A stretch of DNA of 58,755 nucleotides, from positions 1 through 58,755 of the forward strand of contig JAMXLO010000138.1 of the NCBI GenBank assembly GCA_024280945.1, written 5' to 3'. The DNA is from Acetobacteraceae bacterium (lineage in GTDB: Bacteria; Pseudomonadota; Alphaproteobacteria; Acetobacterales; Acetobacteraceae). The notes under the pieces are model-generated. The model was not told the DNA's origin. It saw nothing but the letters and a program-made list of their open reading frames with translations, and ran no database searches. The position numbers and the translations under genes were made by a program. Below are positions 23,001 to 31,490 of the stretch, in pieces. How positions within the stretch are numbered: position 1 is the stretch's first letter; each line of letters opens with the position of its first letter.

Positions 23001-24740
23001 ATGACCTTCAACGGTTGGCTGCAGATCGCAATCTATTGCGTGCTGGTGATCCTGATCACCAAGCCATTCGGCGGCTACATGACGCGCGTGTTCGACGGCG
23101 AGCGCACGCCGCTCTCGCCGGTGCTGCACCCGATCGAGCGCGGCATCTACGCGCTGTGCGGTGTGCGCGAAGACGAGGAGCAGCACTGGGTCAGCTATGC
23201 GATTGCGATGCTGGCGTTCAGCTTCGCCGGCTTCGTCATCATGTACGGCATCCAGCGGCTGCAGAATGTGCTGCCGTTCAATCCAGCTGATCAGGCTGCG
23301 GTCCCGCCTGACCTGGCGTTCAATACCTCGGTCAGCTTCATGACCAACACCAACTGGCAGTCGTACGTCCCCGAGACGACGATGAGCTACCTGACGCAGA
23401 TGTGGGCGCTCACCGTGCACAACTTCGTCTCGGCCGCCACTGGTATCGTGCTGGCCATCGTACTCATCCGGGGCTTCGCGCGTCGCTCGGTGCGCACGCT
23501 AGGCAACTTCTGGGTCGACCTGACCCGCTGCGTGCTGTACATCCTGCTGCCGATCTCCGTCGTCGTCTGCCTGGTACTCATCGCTTTGGGCACACCGGAG
23601 AACCTGAACGCCTATACCGCGGCGTCCACGCTGGAAGGCGCCAAGCAGGTGATCGCGCAGGGGCCGGTGGCTTCGCAGGAAGTCATCAAAATGATGGGCA
23701 CCAACGGCGGTGGGTTCATGAATGCCAACTCGGCGCATCCGTTCGAGAATCCCAGCGCGCTGACCAACCTGATCCAAATCCTGCTGATCTTCTCGATCGG
23801 CGCGGCCCTGACCAATGTGTTCGGCCGCATGGTCGGCAGCCAGCGTCAGGGCTGGGCGATCTTCGCCGTCATGGGCGTCCTGTTCCTCGGTGGTGTGACC
23901 ACCTGCTACTGGGCCGAATCGGCTGGCAACCCAGCGTTCGGGCAATTCAATGTCGACCAGACGACGAGCGCGCTGCAGCCTGGCGGCAACATGGAAGGCA
24001 AGGAGGTCCGCTTCGGCATCGCCAACTCGGCGCTGTTCACCACCATCACCACCGACGCGTCATGCGGCGCAGTCAACAACATGCATGACAGCCTGCTGCC
24101 GATCGCCGGCATGGTGCCGATGGTCAACATCATGTTGGGCGAGATCATCTTCGGTGGCGTGGGCTCTGGCCTCTACGGCATGCTGCTGTTCGTCATCGTG
24201 GCGATGTTCGTCGCCGGGCTGATGGTCGGCCGCACGCCCGAATATCTCGGCAAGAAGCTGGAGGCGAAGGAGGTCAAGATGGCCATGCTCGGCATCCTGA
24301 TCCTGCCGTTGTCCATGCTCGGCTTCACGGCCCTTGCTTCGGTCCTGCCGGTTGGCACGGCGGCTACCGCCAACGCTGGACCACACGGCTTCAGCGAGAT
24401 GCTGTACGCTTACACCTCGGCGACCGGCAACAACGGCAGCGCATTCGCCGGCCTGTCCGCGAACGTGCCGTTCTGGAACGACACCCTTGGCCTCGCAATG
24501 TTCATCGGCCGCTTCCTGATGATCATCCCGATGCTCGCGATCGCCGGCTCGTTGGTGCAGAAGAAGATCGTGCCAACCTCCGCCGGCACCTTCCCCACCG
24601 ACAGCCCGCTGTTCGTCGGCCTGGTGGTTGGCGTGATTGCGATCACCGGTGGTCTGATCTTCTTCCCCGCCGTTTCACTCGGCCCCGTCGTCGAACACTT
24701 CGCGATGCACGCGGGCAGTCTCTTTGACACAGGCAGCTGA
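23001..24740 (+). CDS. kdpA: Potassium-transporting ATPase subunit KdpA (kdpA2)
   Basis: A 579-aa membrane protein that binds and conducts K+ in the KdpFABC pump. It contains [15 protein letters not shown] (P1 region), [19 protein letters not shown] (P2), GGVGSGLYG (P3) and [10 protein letters not shown] (P4), all as in classical KdpA. GAGGAG precedes ATG 23001. It lies in the canonical kdpF-A-B-C order, 3 nt before kdpB. Its start GWLQIA and overall layout show common descent with kdpA1 at 17536, but the filter flanks are the standard ones here. Confidence 0.97.
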   Translation: MTFNGWLQIAIYCVLVILITKPFGGYMTRVFDGERTPLSPVLHPIERGIYALCGVREDEEQHWVSYAIAMLAFSFAGFVIMYGIQRLQNVLPFNPADQAAVPPDLAFNTSVSFMTNTNWQSYVPETTMSYLTQMWALTVHNFVSAATGIVLAIVLIRGFARRSVRTLGNFWVDLTRCVLYILLPISVVVCLVLIALGTPENLNAYTAASTLEGAKQVIAQGPVASQEVIKMMGTNGGGFMNANSAHPFENPSALTNLIQILLIFSIGAALTNVFGRMVGSQRQGWAIFAVMGVLFLGGVTTCYWAESAGNPAFGQFNVDQTTSALQPGGNMEGKEVRFGIANSALFTTITTDASCGAVNNMHDSLLPIAGMVPMVNIMLGEIIFGGVGSGLYGMLLFVIVAMFVAGLMVGRTPEYLGKKLEAKEVKMAMLGILILPLSMLGFTALASVLPVGTAATANAGPHGFSEMLYAYTSATGNNGSAFAGLSANVPFWNDTLGLAMFIGRFLMIIPMLAIAGSLVQKKIVPTSAGTFPTDSPLFVGLVVGVIAITGGLIFFPAVSLGPVVEHFAMHAGSLFDTGS

Positions 24741-24743
24741 GCC

Positions 24744-26852
24744 ATGGAAATTCGCAACAAGATGCGCGCGGCGCAGTCCTCAATACTGGACCCCGCGATC
24801 CTTCTGCCGGCGATCGGGCAGTCGTTCGTCAAGCTCGCCCCCAGGCAGCTGATCAGGAACCCGGTGATGTTCGTGGTGGAGGTCGTCGCCGCCCTCACCA
24901 CAGTCATCTTCTTGCGGGAGATGGCGACAGGTGGCGGCGAACACTTGGGCTTCACCTTCCAGATCATTCTTTGGCTCTGGGTGACGGTGCTGTTCGCCAA
25001 CTTCGCCGAGGCGGTGGCGGAAGGCCGCGGCAAGGCGCAGGCGGCGACGTTGCGCCGGGCGCGGACCGAGACCATGGCCAAACGGCTGACAGCGCAGGCC
25101 GCAATGGACTGGCAGGCGGTGCCGGCCCCGGAGCTGAAGCAGGGCGATATCGTGCTGGTGGAAGCCGGCGACCTGATCCCCAGCGACGGCGACGTGATCG
25201 AGGGCATCGCCTCGGTCGATGAATCGGCGATCACCGGCGAGTCAGCGCCGGTGATCCGCGAGAGCGGCGGCGACCGCTCGGCGGTGACCGGCGGCACGAA
25301 GGTGCTGTCCGACTGGATCAAGGTGCGTATCACCGCGACCCAGGGATCCACCTTCCTCGACCGGATGATAGCGCTGGTGGAAGGGGCGGAACGGCAGAAG
25401 ACGCCGAACGAGATCGCGCTGAACATCCTGCTCGCCGGTCTGACGATGATCTTCGTCATTGCTGTGGCGACAATCCCTAGCTTTGCCGCCTACGCCGGCG
25501 GTGCAGTGTCCGTGGTGATCCTGGTCGCGCTGTTCGTCGCACTGATCCCGACTACGATCGGCGCATTGCTATCGGCGATCGGCATCGCCGGCATGGACCG
25601 CCTGGTGCGGTTCAACGTGCTGGCGATGTCGGGTCGGGCGGTAGAGGCGGCCGGTGACGTGGATACACTGCTGCTCGACAAGACCGGCACGATCACCTTG
25701 GGCAACCGCCAGGCGACCGAGTTCCTGCCACTGGCCGGTGTTACCGCGCAGGAGTTGGCCGACGCGGCGCAGTTCGCCTCGTTGTCGGACGAGACGCCGG
25801 AAGGCCGCTCGATCGTCGTGCTGGCCAAGGAGAAGTACAATATCCGCGGTCGCGAGATGGCGCCTGCGCATGCGCACTTCATTCCGTTCTCCGCGCAGAC
25901 GCGGCTTTCCGGCGTCGATCTGGAGGGGACGACCATCCGCAAAGGCGCGGTGGATGCGGTGCTGATGTTTGTGCGTCAGCACGACGCCAACAGCAATGGC
26001 GGCGGTGTCGCGGTGCGCTCCACCGTTTCGGAAGCGGCCGTGCGCGAACTGACCATAAAGTCGGAGGAAATCTCTCGCTCCGGTGGCACCCCGCTCGCTG
26101 TCTCCAAGGACGGCCGCCTGCTCGGAGTGATCCACCTCAAGGACATCATCAAGGGCGGCATCCAGGAGCGCTTCTCCGAACTGCGCCGTATGGGCATCCG
26201 CACCGTGATGATCACCGGCGACAATCCGCTGACCGCCGCGGCCATTGCCGCCGAATCCGGCGTGGACGATTTCCTCGCCCAGGCGACGCCCGAGACCAAG
26301 CTCAAGCTGATCCGCGACGAGCAGGCACAGGGCAAACTTGTGGCGATGTGCGGCGATGGCACCAACGACGCGCCAGCGCTGGCACAGGCGGATGTCGGCG
26401 TGGCGATGAACACCGGCACCATGGCGGCGCGCGAGGCCGGCAACATGGTGGATCTCGACAGCGATCCGACCAAGCTGATCGAGATCGTCGAGATCGGCAA
26501 GCAGCTGCTGATGACGCGTGGCGCACTGACCACGTTCAGCATTGCCAACGACGTGGCTAAGTATTTCGCCATGATCCCGGCAATGTTCCTCGCGTTCTAT
26601 CCGCAGTTGCAGGCGCTGAATGTGATGGGGTTGAAGACGCCGGAGAGCGCCATCCTCTCCGCGATCATCTTCAATGCGCTGATCATCGTCGCACTGATCC
26701 CACTGGCGCTGCGCGGCGTCGCCTATCGCCCGATCGGTGCAGCGGCGATCCTGCGACGAAACCTGCTGCTCTACGGCGTTGGCGGCATCATCGTGCCGTT
26801 CGTCGGCATCAAGCTGATCGACATGCTTGTCACATCCGTCGGTCTGGCCTGA
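24744..26852 (+). CDS. kdpB: Potassium-transporting ATPase ATP-binding subunit KdpB
   Basis: A 702-aa P-type ATPase, the energising subunit of KdpFABC. The actuator motif TGES lies near residue 162, the phosphorylated Asp312 in DKTGTITLG, nucleotide-domain segments near 400-470, the hinge [19 protein letters not shown], and the Mg-site [10 protein letters not shown] near 539. Length and motif order are standard for KdpB. It follows kdpA2 by 3 nt and precedes kdpC by 14 nt. No defect is seen. It is the only kdpB in the window and so could serve both KdpA proteins. Confidence 0.97.
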   Translation: MEIRNKMRAAQSSILDPAILLPAIGQSFVKLAPRQLIRNPVMFVVEVVAALTTVIFLREMATGGGEHLGFTFQIILWLWVTVLFANFAEAVAEGRGKAQAATLRRARTETMAKRLTAQAAMDWQAVPAPELKQGDIVLVEAGDLIPSDGDVIEGIASVDESAITGESAPVIRESGGDRSAVTGGTKVLSDWIKVRITATQGSTFLDRMIALVEGAERQKTPNEIALNILLAGLTMIFVIAVATIPSFAAYAGGAVSVVILVALFVALIPTTIGALLSAIGIAGMDRLVRFNVLAMSGRAVEAAGDVDTLLLDKTGTITLGNRQATEFLPLAGVTAQELADAAQFASLSDETPEGRSIVVLAKEKYNIRGREMAPAHAHFIPFSAQTRLSGVDLEGTTIRKGAVDAVLMFVRQHDANSNGGGVAVRSTVSEAAVRELTIKSEEISRSGGTPLAVSKDGRLLGVIHLKDIIKGGIQERFSELRRMGIRTVMITGDNPLTAAAIAAESGVDDFLAQATPETKLKLIRDEQAQGKLVAMCGDGTNDAPALAQADVGVAMNTGTMAAREAGNMVDLDSDPTKLIEIVEIGKQLLMTRGALTTFSIANDVAKYFAMIPAMFLAFYPQLQALNVMGLKTPESAILSAIIFNALIIVALIPLALRGVAYRPIGAAAILRRNLLLYGVGGIIVPFVGIKLIDMLVTSVGLA

Positions 26853-26866
26853 GGGAGGCCACCACT

Positions 26867-27466
26867 ATGAAACACGTTCGCCCCGCCATCGTGATGATCG
26901 TCGTGATGACGGTCATCACCGGCATCATCTACCCGCTGGCGATGACCGGCATCGCCCAGGCGGTGTTTCCGTATCAGGCAAATGGCAGCTTGATCGAGAA
27001 GGGCGGCAAGGTGATTGGCTCGGCGCTGATCGGCCAGAATTTTTCCTCCGACAAGTACTTCCACGGCCGCCCGTCGGCCACCACCGAGCCTGATCCGAAC
27101 GATGCAAGCAAGACGGTGCCTGCGCCGTACAACGCTGCAAACTCGGCGGGATCGAATCTTGGCCCCACATCGAAGGCGCTGGTGGACCGGGTGAAGGACG
27201 ACGCGACCAGGCTGGCTGCCGAGAACCCGAACACACCGATCCCCTCCGACCTGGTCACCACCTCGGCCAGCGGGCTGGATCCTGACATTACACCAGCCGG
27301 GGCACTGTTTCAGGTGCCGCGCGTGGCGAAAGCGCGCGGCCTGCCAGAGGACAAGGTACGGCAGCTCGTGCAGGAACACATCACCGGGCGATTCCTCGGC
27401 ATCATCGGCCAGCCGCATGTCAACGTGCTGCAGCTTAATCTCGCGCTCGATGCGATGAAGGCGTAG
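26867..27466 (+). CDS. kdpC: Potassium-transporting ATPase subunit KdpC
   Basis: A 199-aa protein with one N-terminal TM helix ([19 protein letters not shown]) and a periplasmic domain. Family segments include [20 protein letters not shown] near residue 50, [13 protein letters not shown], and the C-terminal [21 protein letters not shown]. KdpC raises the apparent affinity of the pump. GGGAGG precedes ATG 26867. The gap to kdpD holds a GC-rich palindromic repeat. Confidence 0.95.
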   Translation: MKHVRPAIVMIVVMTVITGIIYPLAMTGIAQAVFPYQANGSLIEKGGKVIGSALIGQNFSSDKYFHGRPSATTEPDPNDASKTVPAPYNAANSAGSNLGPTSKALVDRVKDDATRLAAENPNTPIPSDLVTTSASGLDPDITPAGALFQVPRVAKARGLPEDKVRQLVQEHITGRFLGIIGQPHVNVLQLNLALDAMKA

Positions 27467-27486
27467 AGGGTGATAAGGGCCAAGAC

Positions 27487-27524
27487 CTCCTCCTCCCCTA
27501 GCGGGACGGGGTTGGGGGAGGGGG
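27487..27524. repeat. GC-rich palindromic repeat, single arm
   Basis: A run of the form TCCTCCCC-TAGC-GGGACGGGG followed by TTGGGGGAGGGGG in the kdpC-kdpD gap. It is similar to each arm of the inverted pair at 46557-46653. Both copies lie inside operons, where such stem-loops may stabilise the upstream mRNA or lower downstream expression. Confidence 0.55.
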
Positions 27525-27542
27525 CGGTGCCAGGAGTACAGC

Positions 27543-30233
27543 TTGGACGATCGAAGTTCACGCGACGGACGACCCTCGCCTGATGCGCTGCTGCAGGCTG
27601 TGCAGGAGGGGACGCGCGGACGGCTGAAGATCTTTCTCGGCGCCGCGCCGGGTGTCGGCAAGACATTTGAGATGCTGTCCGCCGCACGCGCGCGGCACCG
27701 GGACGGCGTTGACGTTGTCGTGGGCGTGGTGGAGACGCACGGACGCCGTGAGACCGAGGCGCTGCTGGACGGTCTGGAGGTCATCCCTCTTCGCGCTGTC
27801 GACTATCGCGGCAAAGCATTGCAGGAGCTGGACCTCGACGCACTGGTCGCGCGCCGTCCGCAACTCGCGCTGGTCGATGAACTGGCGCACACCAATACGC
27901 CAGGCAGCCGGCATCCGAAGCGGTACATGGATGTCGAGGAACTGATCGCGGCCGGCATCGACGTCTATACCACGCTGAACGTCCAGCACATCGAAAGCCT
28001 GAACGATGTGGTTGCGCGCATCACCCGCATCCGGGTGCGCGAGACGGTGCCTGACTCGGTCATCGCCAAGGCGGATGACATCGAGCTGATCGACCTGACG
28101 CCGGAAGACCTGATCCAACGGCTGAAGGATGGCAAAGTCTATGTGCCGCATCAGGCCGAACGCGCCATCCGCCATTACTTCTCGCCCGGAAACCTGACGG
28201 CGCTGCGCGAGCTTGCGCTGCGACGCACAGCACAACGGGTCGATGATCAGATGGTGCGCTATATGCAGGCGCACGCCATTTCTGGTCCATGGGCGGCGGG
28301 CGAGCGCATCCTGGCCTGCGTCGGTGGCGATGTCGCGAGCACCGAGGTGGTGCGTGGTGCCAAGCGCATGGCGGATAGCCTGAAGGCGCCGTGGACGGCA
28401 GTGCACGTCGAGACCGCCCACGATCTGAACCTCAGCGACGCTGAACGTGACCGGATCGCCGAGGCAATGCGGCTGGCGCAGCGATTGGGGGCAGAGACCG
28501 TCACCCTGCCTGGCCAGGATGTGGCGGACACGATCGCCGACTACGCGCGCGCCAACAACATGACGCACATCCTGATCGTGCAGCCGCCACGATCATGGTG
28601 GCGGGAATTGTTTCGCGGCTCGCTGGCGCAGCAGCTGATCCGCAAGGCGGGTGGGGCCGGCGTGCATGTCTTGGGTCGCAGCGGCGAGGCGGCCGAACCG
28701 CGACGGCGCGCGTTGCCAAGCGGTGAGGCGCAGGCTTTCGCTGGGAGCTTGGCCTTCGTCGCGATCTCGCTCGGCGCCGCGCTGCTGCTGCACCACGTGC
28801 TGGGTCTGTCCAGCGTGGCGATGTGCTTTCTGACAGCGGTCCTGGTGTCGGCTGTCGTATATGGTCTATGGCCGGCTCTCCTGGCCTGTTTCGCCAGTGT
28901 GCTCGCCTACAACTTCTTCTTCCTGCCGCCGCTCTACACTTTCACTATCGCCGACCCGGAGAACGTGGCTGCGCTGTTCTTCTTCGGCGTCACCGCAGTG
29001 ATCGCCAGCAACTTGACGGCACGCGTGCGAGCGCAGGCGATCGTCGCCCGACAGCGTGCGCGCATCACCGAGGAATTATATCAATTCAGCCGCAAGCTGG
29101 CGGGCGCGGCCAATCTCGACGATCTGCTATGGGCAACGGTGCACCAGGTCGCCCTGATGCTGAAGGTACGCGTGGTGATTCTGCTGCCCGAAGACGGCTC
29201 GGTCGCCGTGCGCGCCGGCTTCCCGCCCGAGGACACACTGGACCCCGCCGATCTCGCTGCAGCGAAGTGGTGCTGGGAGAAGAACCACGTTGCCGGCCGT
29301 GGGTCGGACACGCTGCCCGGTGCCAAACGTTTGTTCATGCCGATGAACACTGGACGTGGCGCGGTTGGCGTGGTGGGTATCGACAGCGACGAGCCGGGAC
29401 CGATCCTGACCCCCGATCAGCATCGGCTGCTCGATGCGTTGGCCGACCAGGCGGCGCTGGCGATCGAGCGTGTGAATCTGGTGGAGGACGTGGAAAGCGC
29501 CCGCCTGGTGGCGGAAACCGATCGCCTGCGCGCCGCGCTGCTTACGTCGATATCGCACGATCTGCGCACGCCCCTGGCCTCCATCATCGGCTCTGCCACC
29601 AGTCTGGTGGCGCAAGGCGATGCGCTTGATGCATCGACACGGGTTGATCTCATCCGCAATATCCAGGATGAAGCCGAGAGGCTCAATCGTTTCATCGGCA
29701 ACCTATTGGACATGACACGGCTGGAGTCGGGACCGTTGGCGCTGCGTACGGGACCCATCGACCTGTCGGATGCGATCGGCAGCGCTCTGCGCCGTGCAGA
29801 AAGGGTTTTGGCGCAGCATCGGACGCAGGTGTTGCTTCGACCGGATCTGCCGATGCTCGATGCGGACGAGGTCTTGTTCGAGCAGGTGCTGTTCAATCTG
29901 CTGGACAATGCCAGCAAATACGCGCCAGCCGGATCGCTGGTAACCGTCAAAGCATGGCAGGATGACGGTCAGGTGGTCGTGCAGGTGCTGGACGAGGGTC
30001 CGGGCATACCGGCCGACGAGTTGGAGCGGGTGTTCGATAAATTCTATCGCGTGGGCGGCGCAGATCGGCGCAGGGCTGGCACTGGTCTGGGACTGGCGAT
30101 CTGCCGCGGCTTCGTCGAAGCAATGCGTGGCAGTATCCGGGCCGGCAATCGCACCGACCGCTCGGGCGCCGTGTTCACCTTGCGGTTGCCAGTGTTCGCC
30201 GAAGCGGAGCAACCGGCGGAAGCGGTGGAATGA
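27543..30233 (+). CDS. kdpD: Sensor histidine kinase KdpD
   Basis: An 896-aa membrane sensor of K+ limitation. It has an N-terminal KdpD domain with the Walker A-like GAAPGVGKT near residue 37 and DELAHTN near 112, a Usp-like domain (about 245-370), four TM helices (DUF4118, about 395-500), a GAF-like region (about 520-650), a HisKA phosphoacceptor His672 in SISHDLRTPL and a HATPase domain with N-, G1- (DEGPGI) and G2-boxes (GTGLGL) to the end. TTG 27543 is preceded by CAGGAG with 6-nt spacing and gives the expected N-terminus. It phosphorylates KdpE, encoded 1 nt downstream. Confidence 0.96.
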   Translation: MDDRSSRDGRPSPDALLQAVQEGTRGRLKIFLGAAPGVGKTFEMLSAARARHRDGVDVVVGVVETHGRRETEALLDGLEVIPLRAVDYRGKALQELDLDALVARRPQLALVDELAHTNTPGSRHPKRYMDVEELIAAGIDVYTTLNVQHIESLNDVVARITRIRVRETVPDSVIAKADDIELIDLTPEDLIQRLKDGKVYVPHQAERAIRHYFSPGNLTALRELALRRTAQRVDDQMVRYMQAHAISGPWAAGERILACVGGDVASTEVVRGAKRMADSLKAPWTAVHVETAHDLNLSDAERDRIAEAMRLAQRLGAETVTLPGQDVADTIADYARANNMTHILIVQPPRSWWRELFRGSLAQQLIRKAGGAGVHVLGRSGEAAEPRRRALPSGEAQAFAGSLAFVAISLGAALLLHHVLGLSSVAMCFLTAVLVSAVVYGLWPALLACFASVLAYNFFFLPPLYTFTIADPENVAALFFFGVTAVIASNLTARVRAQAIVARQRARITEELYQFSRKLAGAANLDDLLWATVHQVALMLKVRVVILLPEDGSVAVRAGFPPEDTLDPADLAAAKWCWEKNHVAGRGSDTLPGAKRLFMPMNTGRGAVGVVGIDSDEPGPILTPDQHRLLDALADQAALAIERVNLVEDVESARLVAETDRLRAALLTSISHDLRTPLASIIGSATSLVAQGDALDASTRVDLIRNIQDEAERLNRFIGNLLDMTRLESGPLALRTGPIDLSDAIGSALRRAERVLAQHRTQVLLRPDLPMLDADEVLFEQVLFNLLDNASKYAPAGSLVTVKAWQDDGQVVVQVLDEGPGIPADELERVFDKFYRVGGADRRRAGTGLGLAICRGFVEAMRGSIRAGNRTDRSGAVFTLRLPVFAEAEQPAEAVE

Positions 30234-30234
30234 G

Positions 30235-30933
30235 GTGACGACAGACTCTGGCCCGCCGCGTATCGTGGTCGTCGATGATGAACCGGCCATCCTGCGCTTC
30301 CTGCGCGCCGGACTGGGCAGCCAGGGTTACGTCGTTGTCGAGGCGACAACCGGTCAGGCCGCGCTGGACGCAGTGCGACAACGGCGTGCCGATCTCATGG
30401 TGCTCGACCTGGGCTTGCCCGACATCGACGGCCTCGACGTGATCCGCCGCATCCGTGACGCAGGCACCATGTTGCCGATCATCGTTCTTTCGAGCCGTGA
30501 GAGCGAGGCAGCCAAGGTGACGGCGCTCGATCTTGGTGCCGATGATTATGTGACCAAGCCGTTCGGGATCGAGGAACTGCTGGCGCGCGTTCGTGCCGCA
30601 CAGCGGCACCGTCTGCAGCAGCAAGGCGAGAAGCCGATGTTCCGCACCGGCGACCTCGCGGTCGACCTGGTCCGGCGCATCGTGACGGTGCGCGGCCAGG
30701 AGGTTAAGTTCTCGCCCCGCGAGTACGATCTGCTGCGGCTCCTGGTGGCACACGCCGGCAAGGTGCTGACGCACAACATGATCCTGCGTGAGGTCTGGGG
30801 CCCGAATACCGACGTGCAATATCTTCGTATCTATATCCGCGCGCTGCGGCAGAAGATCGAGCGCGATACCGAGAAGCCAGAATACATCCTGACCGAGACC
30901 GGCGTCGGTTACCGGCTGCGGGCGCCCGATTGA
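30235..30933 (+). CDS. kdpE: Response regulator KdpE (OmpR family)
   Basis: A 232-aa regulator. The receiver domain has the acidic pair VVDDEP, phosphoacceptor Asp58 in VLDLGLPD, and Lys in DYVTKPFG; the C-terminal winged-helix domain has VKFSPREYDLLRLLVAHAG and ends YILTETGVGYRLRAPD. Both are standard for KdpE. GTG 30235 lies 1 nt after the kdpD stop. I infer that it binds the TATATG repeat boxes at 15798, 20912 and 22665. Its stop overlaps the start of the ptsN-like gene (TGATG). Confidence 0.95.
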   Translation: MTTDSGPPRIVVVDDEPAILRFLRAGLGSQGYVVVEATTGQAALDAVRQRRADLMVLDLGLPDIDGLDVIRRIRDAGTMLPIIVLSSRESEAAKVTALDLGADDYVTKPFGIEELLARVRAAQRHRLQQQGEKPMFRTGDLAVDLVRRIVTVRGQEVKFSPREYDLLRLLVAHAGKVLTHNMILREVWGPNTDVQYLRIYIRALRQKIERDTEKPEYILTETGVGYRLRAPD

Positions 30934-31379
30934 TGGCCATCGGGGATCTGATCGGTCCGGATCAAGTCATCGTCGGTTTGCGCTCCGGAGATAAGACGCA
31001 ACTGCTGCAGGAACTGGCCAATCGCGCCGCTGTCGCCACCTCGCTCGACCCCTCAACCATATTCGGTGCATTGCAGGCCCGGGAGAACCTGGGATCGACC
31101 GGCCTGGGTAAGGGTTTCGCCTTGCCCCATGCGCGTCTCCAGGCGCTGAAGTCTCCCTATGCGCTATTCGTCCGGCTGGCGCGCCCCATCGATTTCGCGG
31201 CAATCGACGAACGTCCCGTCGATCTCGTGATACTGCTGTTGACCCAGGCGAATGGCGGCAATCAGCACCTGGCGACCTTGGCGGCCGTCTCTCGACCAAT
31301 GCGGGACGCTACGTTCGTGCAGAAGCTGCGCGAAGCACAGGATGCGGCGGCGCTGCACAGGGTTCTCGCTGGCGCCTGA
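30933..31379 (+). CDS. PTS IIA-Ntr (PtsN-like) regulatory protein
   Basis: A 148-aa EIIA-Fru/Ntr domain. The phosphorylatable His66 lies in GFALPHARL, preceded by ENLGSTGLGKG, a strongly conserved block, and LVILLLTQ follows. IIA-Ntr proteins are phosphorylated by the nitrogen PTS. In E. coli the unphosphorylated form binds KdpD and stimulates kdp expression, and it also affects TrkA. Its ATG at 30933 overlaps the kdpE stop, which makes it part of the kdp operon and supports a dedicated Kdp-regulating role. A second, general ptsN is probably present elsewhere. Confidence 0.92.
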   Translation: MAIGDLIGPDQVIVGLRSGDKTQLLQELANRAAVATSLDPSTIFGALQARENLGSTGLGKGFALPHARLQALKSPYALFVRLARPIDFAAIDERPVDLVILLLTQANGGNQHLATLAAVSRPMRDATFVQKLREAQDAAALHRVLAGA

Positions 31380-31490
31380 TCCGGTCAGGATGGACACAGG
31401 GTCTGCAACAAGACTGCGATAGCCGCGATCTGTTTGGTCAGCTTTAATACGCCGTGACCAGGTTCTGTGAACCATTTCCCGGAGGAGAGT

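Noticed and set aside
28857-28872. TATATG-like repeat inside kdpD
   Set aside because: Part of the coding sequence of a TM helix (VYGLWPA) with only one TATATG and no second hexamer at 11-13 bp.
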